Positions 1 to 8,802 of a DNA stretch of 8,802 bases are shown here, piece by piece (the stretch's first letter is position 1; each line of letters opens with the position of its first letter). A model generated the notes under the pieces. The model had not been told where the DNA came from. It did no database searches and saw only the letters and a program-made list of their open reading frames with translations. The translations under genes were made by a program, and so were the position numbers. The stretch lies in assembly GCA_946479015.1 (NCBI GenBank), contig CAMLEQ010000142.1, forward strand, positions 1 to 8,802. Reading direction: 5' to 3'. This DNA comes from an uncultured Gemmatimonadota bacterium (lineage in GTDB: Bacteria > Gemmatimonadota > Gemmatimonadetes > Gemmatimonadales > Gemmatimonadaceae).

Positions 1-3044
<3,044 letters not shown>

Positions 3045-3169
3045 TCAGCGCGGCGATGGGAGCCGGAGCGCGGCGGGACGTCGGGCGCCGCCTGGGCGTC
3101 CGAGATCGGGTGCAGGCTCCGCAGGAACCGTGCTCGTGGAGCACCCGGGAGCGGTGGGCGCGCCGACCG

Positions 3170-3197
3170 TTGACGGGCGCCGGCCGCACCGGATAGG
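3170..3197 (+). promoter_or_regulatory. Possible sigma70-type promoter for the PIG-L deacetylase gene
   Basis: TTGACG (3170-3175) is a five-of-six match to the -35 consensus. It is followed after 16 bases by GATAGG (3192-3197), a three-of-six match to the -10. Transcription would begin near 3204, only about two bases before the ATG at 3206, giving a leaderless or nearly leaderless mRNA. The spacing and -35 are good but the -10 is weak, and AGG at 3195-3197 could instead serve as a poor ribosome binding site for a longer transcript. Confidence 0.3.
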
Positions 3198-3205
3198 TTC
3201 GCGCC

Positions 3206-4096
3206 ATGACGAGGCTCCCGGGGGAGACGACGGGGCGGGCGAGGGGAAGGCAGCCGACGGTTCTGCTGAGCTTCGCGCACCCGGACGACGAGGCGTTCCT
3301 CGCGGCGGGGACGGCGGCGAAGTGCATCGCGGAAGAGGGCGCGCGCGTGGTGCTGTGCACGGCCACCCGCGGCGAGGGCGCCACGCTCCGCCCAGGCGCC
3401 CTCTACTCGCGCGAGGAGCTGGGCGAGGCGCGCGAGGCGGAGCTGCTACGGGCCGCCGAAGCGATCGGGATCGCCGACGTGCACCTGTTCGCCCACCCCG
3501 ACCGCCACCTCGCCGAAGCGGATCCGGAGGTGGTGCGCGGGGAGCTGGTGCGCGCGATCCGCCTGCACCGTCCCCAGGTGGTGATCACCTTCGACCCGAA
3601 CGGGTCGAACCTGCACCCCGATCACATCGCCATCAGCCGCTTCACCGCCGATGCGGTGAGCGCGGCCGCCGATCCCCGCTGGATCCCCGACGGGGGCGAG
3701 GCACACTCCGTGTCCCGGTTGCTCTGGACAGGCGCCGAGCCGCTGTGGAAGCAGCTCCGCGAGGCGCCGTCGCCGGACGAGTTGGCGCGCCGTCCCGGCG
3801 TGGACTACCTGGTGGACGTTCGCGCCCATCGCGCGCGGAAGCGCGACGCGCTGCTCGCGCACCTGAGCCAGCGCCACGGCATCGACCGGCTGTTCTTCCA
3901 GCCGGGAGACGAGGAGCTCGTGCTCGGCTTCGAGGTGTTCCGCGACGCGTGGCGCGCTGGCGCGCCGGCTTCGGGGCGGAGCGGGATCTGCGCGCCCGGG
4001 GTGGGGGGTGGGCCTCGCGCGCGGCGGGGCGCGCGCGCGCGCCGCACCGCGCCGGCGGCGCTCACCGCGGTGGCAGCTTCGGCGTGGGGAGGCTGA
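3206..4096 (+). CDS. PIG-L/LmbE family zinc-dependent N-deacetylase
   Basis: A 296-residue member of the PIG-L (LmbE, MshB/BshB-like) family, which removes acetyl groups from N-acetylglucosamine-type substrates using one zinc ion. The motif AHPDDE (His25, Asp27, Asp28, Glu29) and the later HPDH (His137-His140) match the family. By analogy with MshB, His25, Asp28 and His140 should bind zinc and Asp27 act as general base. KRDALLAHLSQ (about 212-222) is another family signature. No signal peptide or membrane segment is seen, so it is probably cytoplasmic. The conserved fold appears to end near residue 250. The last 45 or so residues are low-complexity Ala/Gly/Arg encoded by G-runs and alternating GC, and they overlap the 3' end of the convergent copD gene by 35 bp. 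The substrate cannot be told: mycothiol or bacillithiol biosynthesis partners are not nearby, so I give no symbol. Confidence 0.9.
   Translation: MTRLPGETTGRARGRQPTVLLSFAHPDDEAFLAAGTAAKCIAEEGARVVLCTATRGEGATLRPGALYSREELGEAREAELLRAAEAIGIADVHLFAHPDRHLAEADPEVVRGELVRAIRLHRPQVVITFDPNGSNLHPDHIAISRFTADAVSAAADPRWIPDGGEAHSVSRLLWTGAEPLWKQLREAPSPDELARRPGVDYLVDVRAHRARKRDALLAHLSQRHGIDRLFFQPGDEELVLGFEVFRDAWRAGAPASGRSGICAPGVGGGPRARRGARARRTAPAALTAVAASAWGG
3998..4042 (+). repeat. G-tract cluster followed by alternating (GC)7 run
   Basis: G-runs of 4, 6 and 3 separated by single Ts (3998-4012) are followed by GGGG at 4026-4029 and then 14 bases of perfectly alternating GC (4029-4042). The run lies inside the low-complexity tail of the deacetylase gene, just before the converging copD stop codon. 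Four G-tracts of at least three could form a G-quadruplex, though the third loop is long (13 bases). The GC run is a Z-DNA-prone type of sequence. Whether it has a role, for example as a roadblock between convergent transcripts, is inference. Confidence 0.5.
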
Positions 4097-5015
4097 CCAG
4101 CACCGCGGTGACCACGAGCACCACGGCCGCGACCGCGAGCTCCGAAGTGGCGGAGCGGCGCAGGGCGTGCGCGCTCTCCTCGGTGCCGAGGCGCGGCGTC
4201 ATCCGGCGCCAGTTCCACGCCCCCAGCGCGACCACGATGGCCACCACGCACAGCTTCGTGATGAGCGCCACGCCGTAGGGGGTGGTCCAGAGCGCCGACA
4301 GGTACTTGAGGTGCACCCAGGCGGTGGTGAGGCCGGTGAGCACGAGCAGCGCGGCCGCCCCGAGCGCGAGCGGCGAGAATCGCGTCACCATCTCGGCCAC
4401 GAGCGGCGCGCGCCGGTCGGGGGGAACATCGCGGCGCAGCACGGCCGGAAGGCCGGCGGCGACGACCACGAACAGCGTCCCGATCCAGAGCGCCGCCACG
4501 GTCTCGTGCACCGGGTTGACGAGCGTGAGCCAGCGCAGCGTCACGATGTTCCGCAGCGCGAGCACGATGCCCAGCACCGCGGCCGCGATCCACCCCCAGC
4601 GCGCGCGCCGGAGGGCGGCGAGGAAGGCGAGGAGGAGCAGCACGCCGAGCACCACCGGCACGGCGAAGCGCGAGCCCGAGCGCGCGGCCGCCTGCGCGAG
4701 GGTGGTGTGCCGCTCCGCCGCGGAGCGGGCCAGGGAGGCGAGGAGGCCGATGAGGAACAGGATGGCGCCGAACAGCCCCACGCGCGCGGCGCCGCGCTCG
4801 GCGCTCTCGTACACCTCGACGCTCTGCTTCGGCGCGGCGCGCCGGCCGAGCGCGGTGGGGGAGTCGGGGGCGCGGAGCACGGCGAAGCGGAAGCCGAGGG
4901 CGCCGAAGAGCGCGAACCAGCCGAGAAAGCCGACGTACTCCGTGACGACATCGCCGAGCGAGAGCAGCGGCGATGACGACTGCGCCTCCTGGAGTACCGC
5001 GAGGAACGAGTGCAT
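4062..5015 (-). CDS. copD: CopD-family integral membrane protein
   Basis: A 317-residue polytopic inner-membrane protein with about eight hydrophobic segments (near 24-46, 78-98, 117-135, 140-158, 170-193, 213-233, 247-266, 289-309). The C-terminal half carries the CopD signature: NPVHETVAALWIGTLF (His170, Trp177, Gly179), then LWTTPYGVALITK followed by LGAWNW and a P-R-L end (about 242-276). CopD/PcoD/YcnJ proteins are associated with copper uptake or resistance. No fused CopC domain and no copC gene are seen, so transport of copper is assumed from the family only. I chose the ATG at 5015 because it gives the natural hydrophobic N-terminus; the same frame stays open far upstream through the transglycosylase gene, which I treat as a GC artefact. 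GGA about eight bases upstream is a weak ribosome binding site. The 3' end overlaps the deacetylase gene. Confidence 0.85.
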   Translation of the reverse strand: MHSFLAVLQEAQSSSPLLSLGDVVTEYVGFLGWFALFGALGFRFAVLRAPDSPTALGRRAAPKQSVEVYESAERGAARVGLFGAILFLIGLLASLARSAAERHTTLAQAAARSGSRFAVPVVLGVLLLLAFLAALRRARWGWIAAAVLGIVLALRNIVTLRWLTLVNPVHETVAALWIGTLFVVVAAGLPAVLRRDVPPDRRAPLVAEMVTRFSPLALGAAALLVLTGLTTAWVHLKYLSALWTTPYGVALITKLCVVAIVVALGAWNWRRMTPRLGTEESAHALRRSATSELAVAAVVLVVTAVLVSLPTPKLPPR

Positions 5016-5044
5016 GTCAGGTCCGCACGAAGGTGAAGGATGAG

Positions 5045-5063
5045 CGCCGCGCCGGGCGCGGCG
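5045..5063 (-). repeat. 8-bp hairpin upstream of copD
   Basis: Perfect 8-bp GC arms (5045-5052 and 5056-5063) with a 3-base loop lie about 30 bases upstream of the copD start. If copD is read from a promoter near the transglycosylase gene or by read-through, this would be a stable stem in its leader. In DNA this GC-rich, such stems also arise by chance. Confidence 0.3.
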
Positions 5064-5136
5064 GCCGCATCGCCAGGTGCACCGGGCGTGCCCCGGTCGC
5101 GGCACCCGCTTCTGTCTCTTACGCTCGGCCAGGCCC

Positions 5137-5151
5137 CGGCGCTGGGCGCCG
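5137..5151 (-). terminator. Possible weak hairpin terminator after the transglycosylase gene
   Basis: Perfect 6-bp arms (5137-5142 and 5146-5151) with a 3-base loop start 20 bases after the transglycosylase stop codon. The stem is all G/C but no T-run follows on the minus strand, so it is not a classical intrinsic terminator. It could slow polymerase or protect the mRNA 3' end, or leave read-through into copD. Confidence 0.25.
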
Positions 5152-5170
5152 TGCCGGTCGCGACGCGACG

Positions 5171-7498
5171 TCACGGGTCCACGACGTCGCCGTAGAGCGC
5201 CCGGTACAGGGCGCGGTCGCGCTCGATGATGCGCACGTAGTCGCGCGTCTCCACGTAGGGGATGCGCTCCACGAACAGCTCCGGATCGCGGGCGCCGCGC
5301 TTGGTGGACCACCGCGCCACCCGGGAGGCGCCGGCGTTGTACGCGGCGAGCGCGCGGGCGGGATCGGGTTGGTGGCGGATCAACTCGGCGAGGTGCGTGG
5401 TGCCGAGGCGCAGGTTGACATCGGGCTGGCGGAGCAGCGCCGTCTCCCACACCGGAAAGTGCACCGCTGCGGCGAGCGTGCGGCCGACGCGGGGCATGAG
5501 CTGCATGAGCCCCACCGCCCCGGCGCGCGACACGGCCCCGCTGCGGAAGCGCGACTCCTGCCTGACGAGCGATGCCACGAGCGCGGGGTCGAGCCCGCGC
5601 TCGCGCGCCTGGGCGGCGAGCACGCCCGCCGGGGCGAGCGGGTAGAGCAGACGGTAGGTGCGGGCGTCGCGCGCGGCGCCGTGCGCCACGGCGCGCTGGG
5701 CGAGGGTGATGCCGCGCCAGGGGAGTCCGTGGTCGCGGAAGGCGTCGGCGAGCGCGAGCAGCCGCTCGGCTCCCGCGCCCGGCGCGGCCGCGAGCTCCGC
5801 GTACTCGGCGCGCGCCTCGCGCTCGAGCCCCAGGCGTTCGAGGAGCGCGGCGCGGGCGAGCACCGTATCGGCATCGGCGGCGCGGACGAAGTCGTCCGCC
5901 GCCGGCGCGGGGGCCCACGGGTGCCCGCCGAGGCGGCGCGCGGCGAGGACGGCGTAGTAGGAGCGCGCGGAGCGCGCCAGGACCGCGCGCCAGCGCGCGG
6001 CGGCGCGCGTCGAATCCCCCGCCGCGGCCCAGGCGCGGCCGCTCCAGTAGATGGCGGCATTCACCTCGTCGCTCGCCGGGTGGCGCAGGGGGAGCGAGTC
6101 GAGCTCCGCGGCCGCGCGGGCGGGGCTCCCGCCGGCGAGCGCGATGAGCGCCGCGAGCAGCTCGGCGCGCGGCGCGCGGCGACTGGAGGGATAGCGCCGC
6201 GCGAGCTCGCGGAAGCGCGCGCGGGCGGCGCGATCGTCGTGCGCATCGGTGGCGAGATCGCCGAGCAGGAAGAGCGCGTCGGACGCCGCGCGCGCGTGGT
6301 GCGCGTGCCCTTCCGCCACGCGCCGCAGCGCCGTCCGCGCCTCGCGCCCACGGCCGGCGCGCAGGAGGGAGCGCGCGCGCAGGTACGCCGCGCGGCCGGC
6401 GAGGGAACCGCGCCGGACTTTCGCGTACTCGCGCGCCGCCGCGGCGTCGCGCCCCAGACGCGAGAGCACGCCGGCGTAGGTGAAGCGATCGGTGGTGGTG
6501 CCGCGTCCGGCGGCGAGGGCTCGGGCGAACCCCGTGGCGGCGCGCGACGCGGGCCCGGCGACGGCGGCGCTGCGGGCGATCGCGAGCTGCTCGTCCGGTT
6601 CGAGCGACGGGAACGACGCATCGAGGGCGGCCGCCGCAGCGCGCGCCTCGCTCGTGCCGCGCCGCTCCCGCACGAGGCGTACGAGGGCGCGCCGCGTGGC
6701 GGCCCGCTCCCCCGCGTCGCTGGCCATCGCGAGGCGGAGGCGCAGCGCCTCCGCGTGCCGGCCGAGCCGCTCGTACGCGCGCGCGGCGCTCGCGCTGTCG
6801 CCCGCGCGCAGGAGCGCCGCGGCTTCGACCGCGGGGGCGCTCGCACGGGCGATCGCCGTGCGCAGCACGGCATAGTCGGCGGCGCGCGCGGCGCTGTCCG
6901 CGCTCAGCGCGGCCGCGCGGAGGCGGAGCCAGTCGGCGGCCTCCGGGAGCGCGCGCGCGGCCCGCTCGTACGCCGCGCGCGCGCTGTCGCCGGCATCCGC
7001 CGCCTCGTACGCACGCGCGAGCAGCACGAGGCGCTCCGCGCGCCGCGTGCCGTCGCTCGCCGGTGCCGCCGCCAGCGCGCGCCGCGCCTCTCGCACGGCG
7101 CTGGAGTCGGCGCCACGCTCCAACAGCGCGCGCGCGAGGAGGGCGCGCGCGCGGCCACCGAACGTGGAGTCGGGCCAGTCCGCATCGCGCAGCAGGCGCT
7201 CCACCTCGGTCCAGCCGCCCCACGCACCGGCGGCGCGCGCGGCGAGGAACACCACCCGGGGCGTGCGTCGCGTGGAGTCGCGCAGCAGCGGCGCGAGGAG
7301 CTCCGTGGCGTGCCAGGGGCGCCCGCTCGCGAGTGCCTCGGTCGCCGCGCGCACCTCCGGGACGTCGTCGTCCGCAAGCGCGCCGGCGGCGACGGCGGAG
7401 GCGGGAAGCTGGCGCCGGCAGCCGGCGCCGGCGAGCGCGAAGAGCACGAGGCAGATGAGCATCCTGCGGGGTCCCGAGTAATGAGTGACGGCGGACAC
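5171..7498 (-). CDS. Slt70-like lytic murein transglycosylase
   Basis: A 775-residue enzyme predicted to cleave the MurNAc-GlcNAc bond of peptidoglycan and leave a 1,6-anhydro end, acting in the periplasm. The N-terminal 600 residues are Ala/Arg-rich helical repeats of TPR/Slt70 U-domain type, with the SYYAVLAARRLG signature of the linker region near 510. The C-terminal SLT domain has ESRF with catalytic Glu648, GLMQLMP (663-669), AYNAG (719-723) and ETRDYVRII near the end. The protein is longer than E. coli Slt70 (645). The start is uncertain. GTG at 7498 leaves two Arg before a hydrophobic stretch, but the GGAGG at 7516-7520 is 17 bases away. ATG at 7462 (Met13) would give a signal peptide without positive charges. 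The stretch LICLVLFALAGAGC (14-27) could be a lipoprotein signal, but the lipobox (GAG before Cys27) is poor. The gene reads in the same direction as copD, 155 bp upstream of it. Confidence 0.93.
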   Translation of the reverse strand: MSAVTHYSGPRRMLICLVLFALAGAGCRRQLPASAVAAGALADDDVPEVRAATEALASGRPWHATELLAPLLRDSTRRTPRVVFLAARAAGAWGGWTEVERLLRDADWPDSTFGGRARALLARALLERGADSSAVREARRALAAAPASDGTRRAERLVLLARAYEAADAGDSARAAYERAARALPEAADWLRLRAAALSADSAARAADYAVLRTAIARASAPAVEAAALLRAGDSASAARAYERLGRHAEALRLRLAMASDAGERAATRRALVRLVRERRGTSEARAAAAALDASFPSLEPDEQLAIARSAAVAGPASRAATGFARALAAGRGTTTDRFTYAGVLSRLGRDAAAAREYAKVRRGSLAGRAAYLRARSLLRAGRGREARTALRRVAEGHAHHARAASDALFLLGDLATDAHDDRAARARFRELARRYPSSRRAPRAELLAALIALAGGSPARAAAELDSLPLRHPASDEVNAAIYWSGRAWAAAGDSTRAAARWRAVLARSARSYYAVLAARRLGGHPWAPAPAADDFVRAADADTVLARAALLERLGLEREARAEYAELAAAPGAGAERLLALADAFRDHGLPWRGITLAQRAVAHGAARDARTYRLLYPLAPAGVLAAQARERGLDPALVASLVRQESRFRSGAVSRAGAVGLMQLMPRVGRTLAAAVHFPVWETALLRQPDVNLRLGTTHLAELIRHQPDPARALAAYNAGASRVARWSTKRGARDPELFVERIPYVETRDYVRIIERDRALYRALYGDVVDP

Positions 7499-7557
7499 GA
7501 CGCCGGCGTCGGCGTCCTCCCGGGTGCGCTACACCCTTCGCCGCTCGAGGTTCACAT

Positions 7558-7579
7558 GGCGCGCCGCTCGCGGCGCGCC
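7558..7579. promoter_or_regulatory. 22-bp palindrome in the slt-nudC divergent region
   Basis: GGCGCGCCGC (7558-7567) and its exact reverse complement GCGGCGCGCC (7570-7579) are separated only by TC. The site sits between the divergent transglycosylase and nudC starts, about 60 bp from the first and 135 bp from the second. It could be the operator of a dimeric regulator, or a 9- to 10-bp RNA stem in a nudC leader. The high GC content makes palindromes commoner by chance, so function is inference. Confidence 0.4.
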
Positions 7580-7599
7580 GGTGCGCGCGCGTGGTCGCG

Positions 7600-7633
7600 G
7601 CGCTCTCGCGCGACGGTTAACTTGCGCTCTCGC
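7600..7633. repeat. 10-bp direct repeat upstream of nudC
   Basis: GCGCTCTCGC occurs at 7600-7609 and again exactly at 7624-7633, 24 bases start to start. The 14-base spacer holds GGTTAACTT, the only AT-rich patch of the intergenic region. The arrangement is compatible with tandem binding sites of a regulator for nudC or the divergent transglycosylase gene. No clear -35/-10 pair could be placed here with confidence. Confidence 0.4.
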
Positions 7634-7697
7634 ACGGCCCGGCGTCGTCGCGTACCGTGCGCCTGGCGCGGCCGGCGACGAGTCCAATTCACCGAGC

Positions 7698-7703
7698 AGG
7701 AGG
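7698..7703 (+). promoter_or_regulatory. Ribosome binding site that sets the nudC start
   Basis: AGGAGG is a perfect Shine-Dalgarno core placed 10 bases before the GTG at 7714. It decides in favour of this start over the in-frame GTG at 7657, which has no such site and would add 19 residues not seen in the family. Confidence 0.75.
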
Positions 7704-7713
7704 TTCTCGCACC

Positions 7714-8721
7714 GTGACGCGCTCCGTTCGCTACACCGGCGGACAACTCGATCGCGCGGGCGCCATGCGCCAGGATGCGGCGTGGGTGACGGCGATGCGC
7801 GCGCACCCCGCCGCGCGCGTGGTCCCCGTCTGGCGCGACAGGAATCTCGTGGTCGGCGTGAACGGTACGTCGGGTGGCGTAGGGGAGGGGAACGAGCGCA
7901 CGGGCCGCGCCGAGATGCCGCGCGTGGGGTGGTGCACCGGCGAGGCGTACGCGGAGCTCGCGGCGGACGATGCGATCCCCTGGGCGCTCCTCGGCCTCGA
8001 CCAGGAAGGCCCGGTGTTCGCCGCGGATGTCTCCGAGGCGGACGAGGAGCGACTCGCCGCCGTGGCCGCGGGGGGCACGTTCGTGGATCTGCGGCAGGTG
8101 GGGCCGATGCTCGATGCGCCCCAGGCCGCGCTCCTGGCCTACGCCCGCGGCATCCTGGGATGGCATCGCCGGAGCCAGTATTGCGGGGTGTGCGGCGCTC
8201 CCACCGCCAGCCACCACGCCGGCCACATGCGGCGATGCGCGGACGCGCGTTGCGCCACGGAGATCTACCCTCGCACGGATCCGGCGGTGATCATGCTCGT
8301 CGAGCGCATCCCCGCCGATGGTGGCCCTCGCCAGTGTCTGCTCGCGCGCCACGGCCGGCTGCCGGCGCGCGCCTACTCGACGCTCGCGGGATTCGTCGAG
8401 CCGGGGGAGAGTCTCGAGGAGGCGGTCGCGCGCGAGGTGATGGAGGAGACCGGGGTGCGTGTGTCGCGCGTGACGTACCAGTCGTCGCAACCGTGGCCGT
8501 TCCCGGCATCGCTGATGGTCGGCTTTCGCGCACTCGCGGCGTCGGAGGAGATCACGATCGACCACGTCGAGCTGGAGGATGCGCGCTGGTTCACGGCGGC
8601 GGAGGTGGCGGCGTTCGGAGAGTGGGAGGACGAATCGGCGCAGTTCCGGCTGCCGCGAAGGGACTCGATTGCAAGGGTGTTGGTGGACGGGTGGCTGGAG
8701 GGGATAGGAGGTGGTGGGTAG
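7714..8721 (+). CDS. nudC: NADH pyrophosphatase / NAD-RNA decapping Nudix hydrolase (NudC)
   Basis: A 335-residue cytoplasmic enzyme that hydrolyses the pyrophosphate of NAD(H) to NMN(H) and AMP; E. coli NudC also removes NAD caps from RNA. The N-terminal NUDIX-like domain (about 1-150) ends in the typical YARGILGWHRR. A zinc ribbon follows with Cys157-x2-Cys160 and Cys175-x4-Cys180, then YPRTDPAVIMLV. The Nudix box fits the consensus exactly: Gly226, Glu232, Arg240-Glu241, Glu244-Glu245, Gly247. SQPWPFPAS (258-266) is the motif that separates NADH pyrophosphatases from other Nudix enzymes. The second Cys pair is spaced x4 and not x2 as in E. coli; as I recall this is also the case in NUDT12-like homologues. 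It starts with GTG and is divergent from the transglycosylase gene, with a 215-bp shared regulatory region. Confidence 0.96.
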   Translation: MTRSVRYTGGQLDRAGAMRQDAAWVTAMRAHPAARVVPVWRDRNLVVGVNGTSGGVGEGNERTGRAEMPRVGWCTGEAYAELAADDAIPWALLGLDQEGPVFAADVSEADEERLAAVAAGGTFVDLRQVGPMLDAPQAALLAYARGILGWHRRSQYCGVCGAPTASHHAGHMRRCADARCATEIYPRTDPAVIMLVERIPADGGPRQCLLARHGRLPARAYSTLAGFVEPGESLEEAVAREVMEETGVRVSRVTYQSSQPWPFPASLMVGFRALAASEEITIDHVELEDARWFTAAEVAAFGEWEDESAQFRLPRRDSIARVLVDGWLEGIGGGG

Positions 8722-8727
8722 ACCACC
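8710..8727 (+). repeat. 6-bp hairpin over the nudC stop codon
   Basis: GGTGGT (8710-8715) and ACCACC (8722-8727) are perfect inverted arms around a 6-base loop that contains the TAG stop codon. No T-run follows (AAGAAACG comes next), so this is not a standard intrinsic terminator. It may end or stabilise the nudC mRNA, or be chance. Confidence 0.25.
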
Positions 8728-8802
8728 AAGAAACGCGTGTCGCGTGTAGGGAACTGACGGAAAGAGGAGGGAGGTACGGCGAGAGTAGGTTCGTGTGTAG
8801 GT

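Noticed and set aside
4062..7223. CopD as a 1053-residue protein with a long N-terminal extension
   Set aside because: The extra 736 residues are an out-of-frame reading of the transglycosylase gene and of the intergenic gap. The CopD fold starts naturally at the ATG at 5015.
7528..7555. Minus-strand promoter for the transglycosylase gene (GTGAAC, 16 bases, TGTAGC)
   Set aside because: Both hexamers match the sigma70 consensus at only three positions or so, which is not enough to call in this sequence.
7657..7713. Upstream GTG start for nudC at 7657
   Set aside because: It has no ribosome binding site and adds residues before the family's usual N-terminus; the AGGAGG at 7698-7703 supports the GTG at 7714.
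4973..7717. A 914-codon open frame on the plus strand, antisense to the transglycosylase gene
   Set aside because: It is the GC-driven mirror of the real gene; the product is low-complexity Arg/Gly/Ala and shows no domain.

Overview
The window is very GC-rich throughout, with strong G/C preference at third codon positions and long runs of alternating GC. It holds five protein-coding genes and short intergenic regions. There are no tRNA or rRNA genes, insertion sequences, CRISPR arrays or phage genes that I can see. The murein lytic transglycosylase with a Slt70-type layout points to a Gram-negative-type envelope. Together with the style of the MHYT/PAS histidine kinase, this suggests a GC-rich soil bacterium such as Gemmatimonadota, Myxococcota or a relative. 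That placement is an inference from composition and gene style, not a proof.

Layout: (1) bases 1-3044, minus strand: a large membrane-bound MHYT-coiled coil-PAS-PAS-PAS-GAF sensor histidine kinase whose C-terminal ATPase domain runs off the left edge. (2) 3045-3205: a divergent intergenic region with a plausible promoter for the next gene. (3) 3206-4096, plus strand: a LmbE/PIG-L-type zinc-dependent N-deacetylase. (4) 4062-5015, minus strand: a CopD-family integral membrane protein, converging on the deacetylase with a 35-bp tail-to-tail overlap. (5) 5171-7498, minus strand: a Slt70-like soluble lytic murein transglycosylase, upstream of copD in the same direction with a 155-bp gap. (6) 7499-7713: a divergent regulatory region carrying a 22-bp palindrome and a 10-bp direct repeat. 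(7) 7714-8721, plus strand: an NADH pyrophosphatase of the NudC type with a good ribosome binding site. (8) 8722-8802: a short non-coding, purine-rich end.

The genes look like ordinary chromosomal housekeeping and signalling genes, not an island or a single dedicated system. The kinase senses something at the membrane through MHYT and PAS/GAF inputs, but no response regulator is visible. The transglycosylase remodels peptidoglycan, CopD may handle copper at the inner membrane, NudC hydrolyses NAD(H) or removes NAD caps from RNA, and the deacetylase acts on an unknown N-acetylated sugar-like substrate. The only functional link I can propose is copper: MHYT is a predicted copper-binding sensor and CopD a copper-associated membrane family. 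This is weak. I found no convincing new multi-gene system. The points worth a second look are the altered first MHYT motif, the odd low-complexity tail and G/GC-rich overlap at the deacetylase-copD junction, the repeat structures upstream of nudC, and a possibly near-leaderless deacetylase mRNA.
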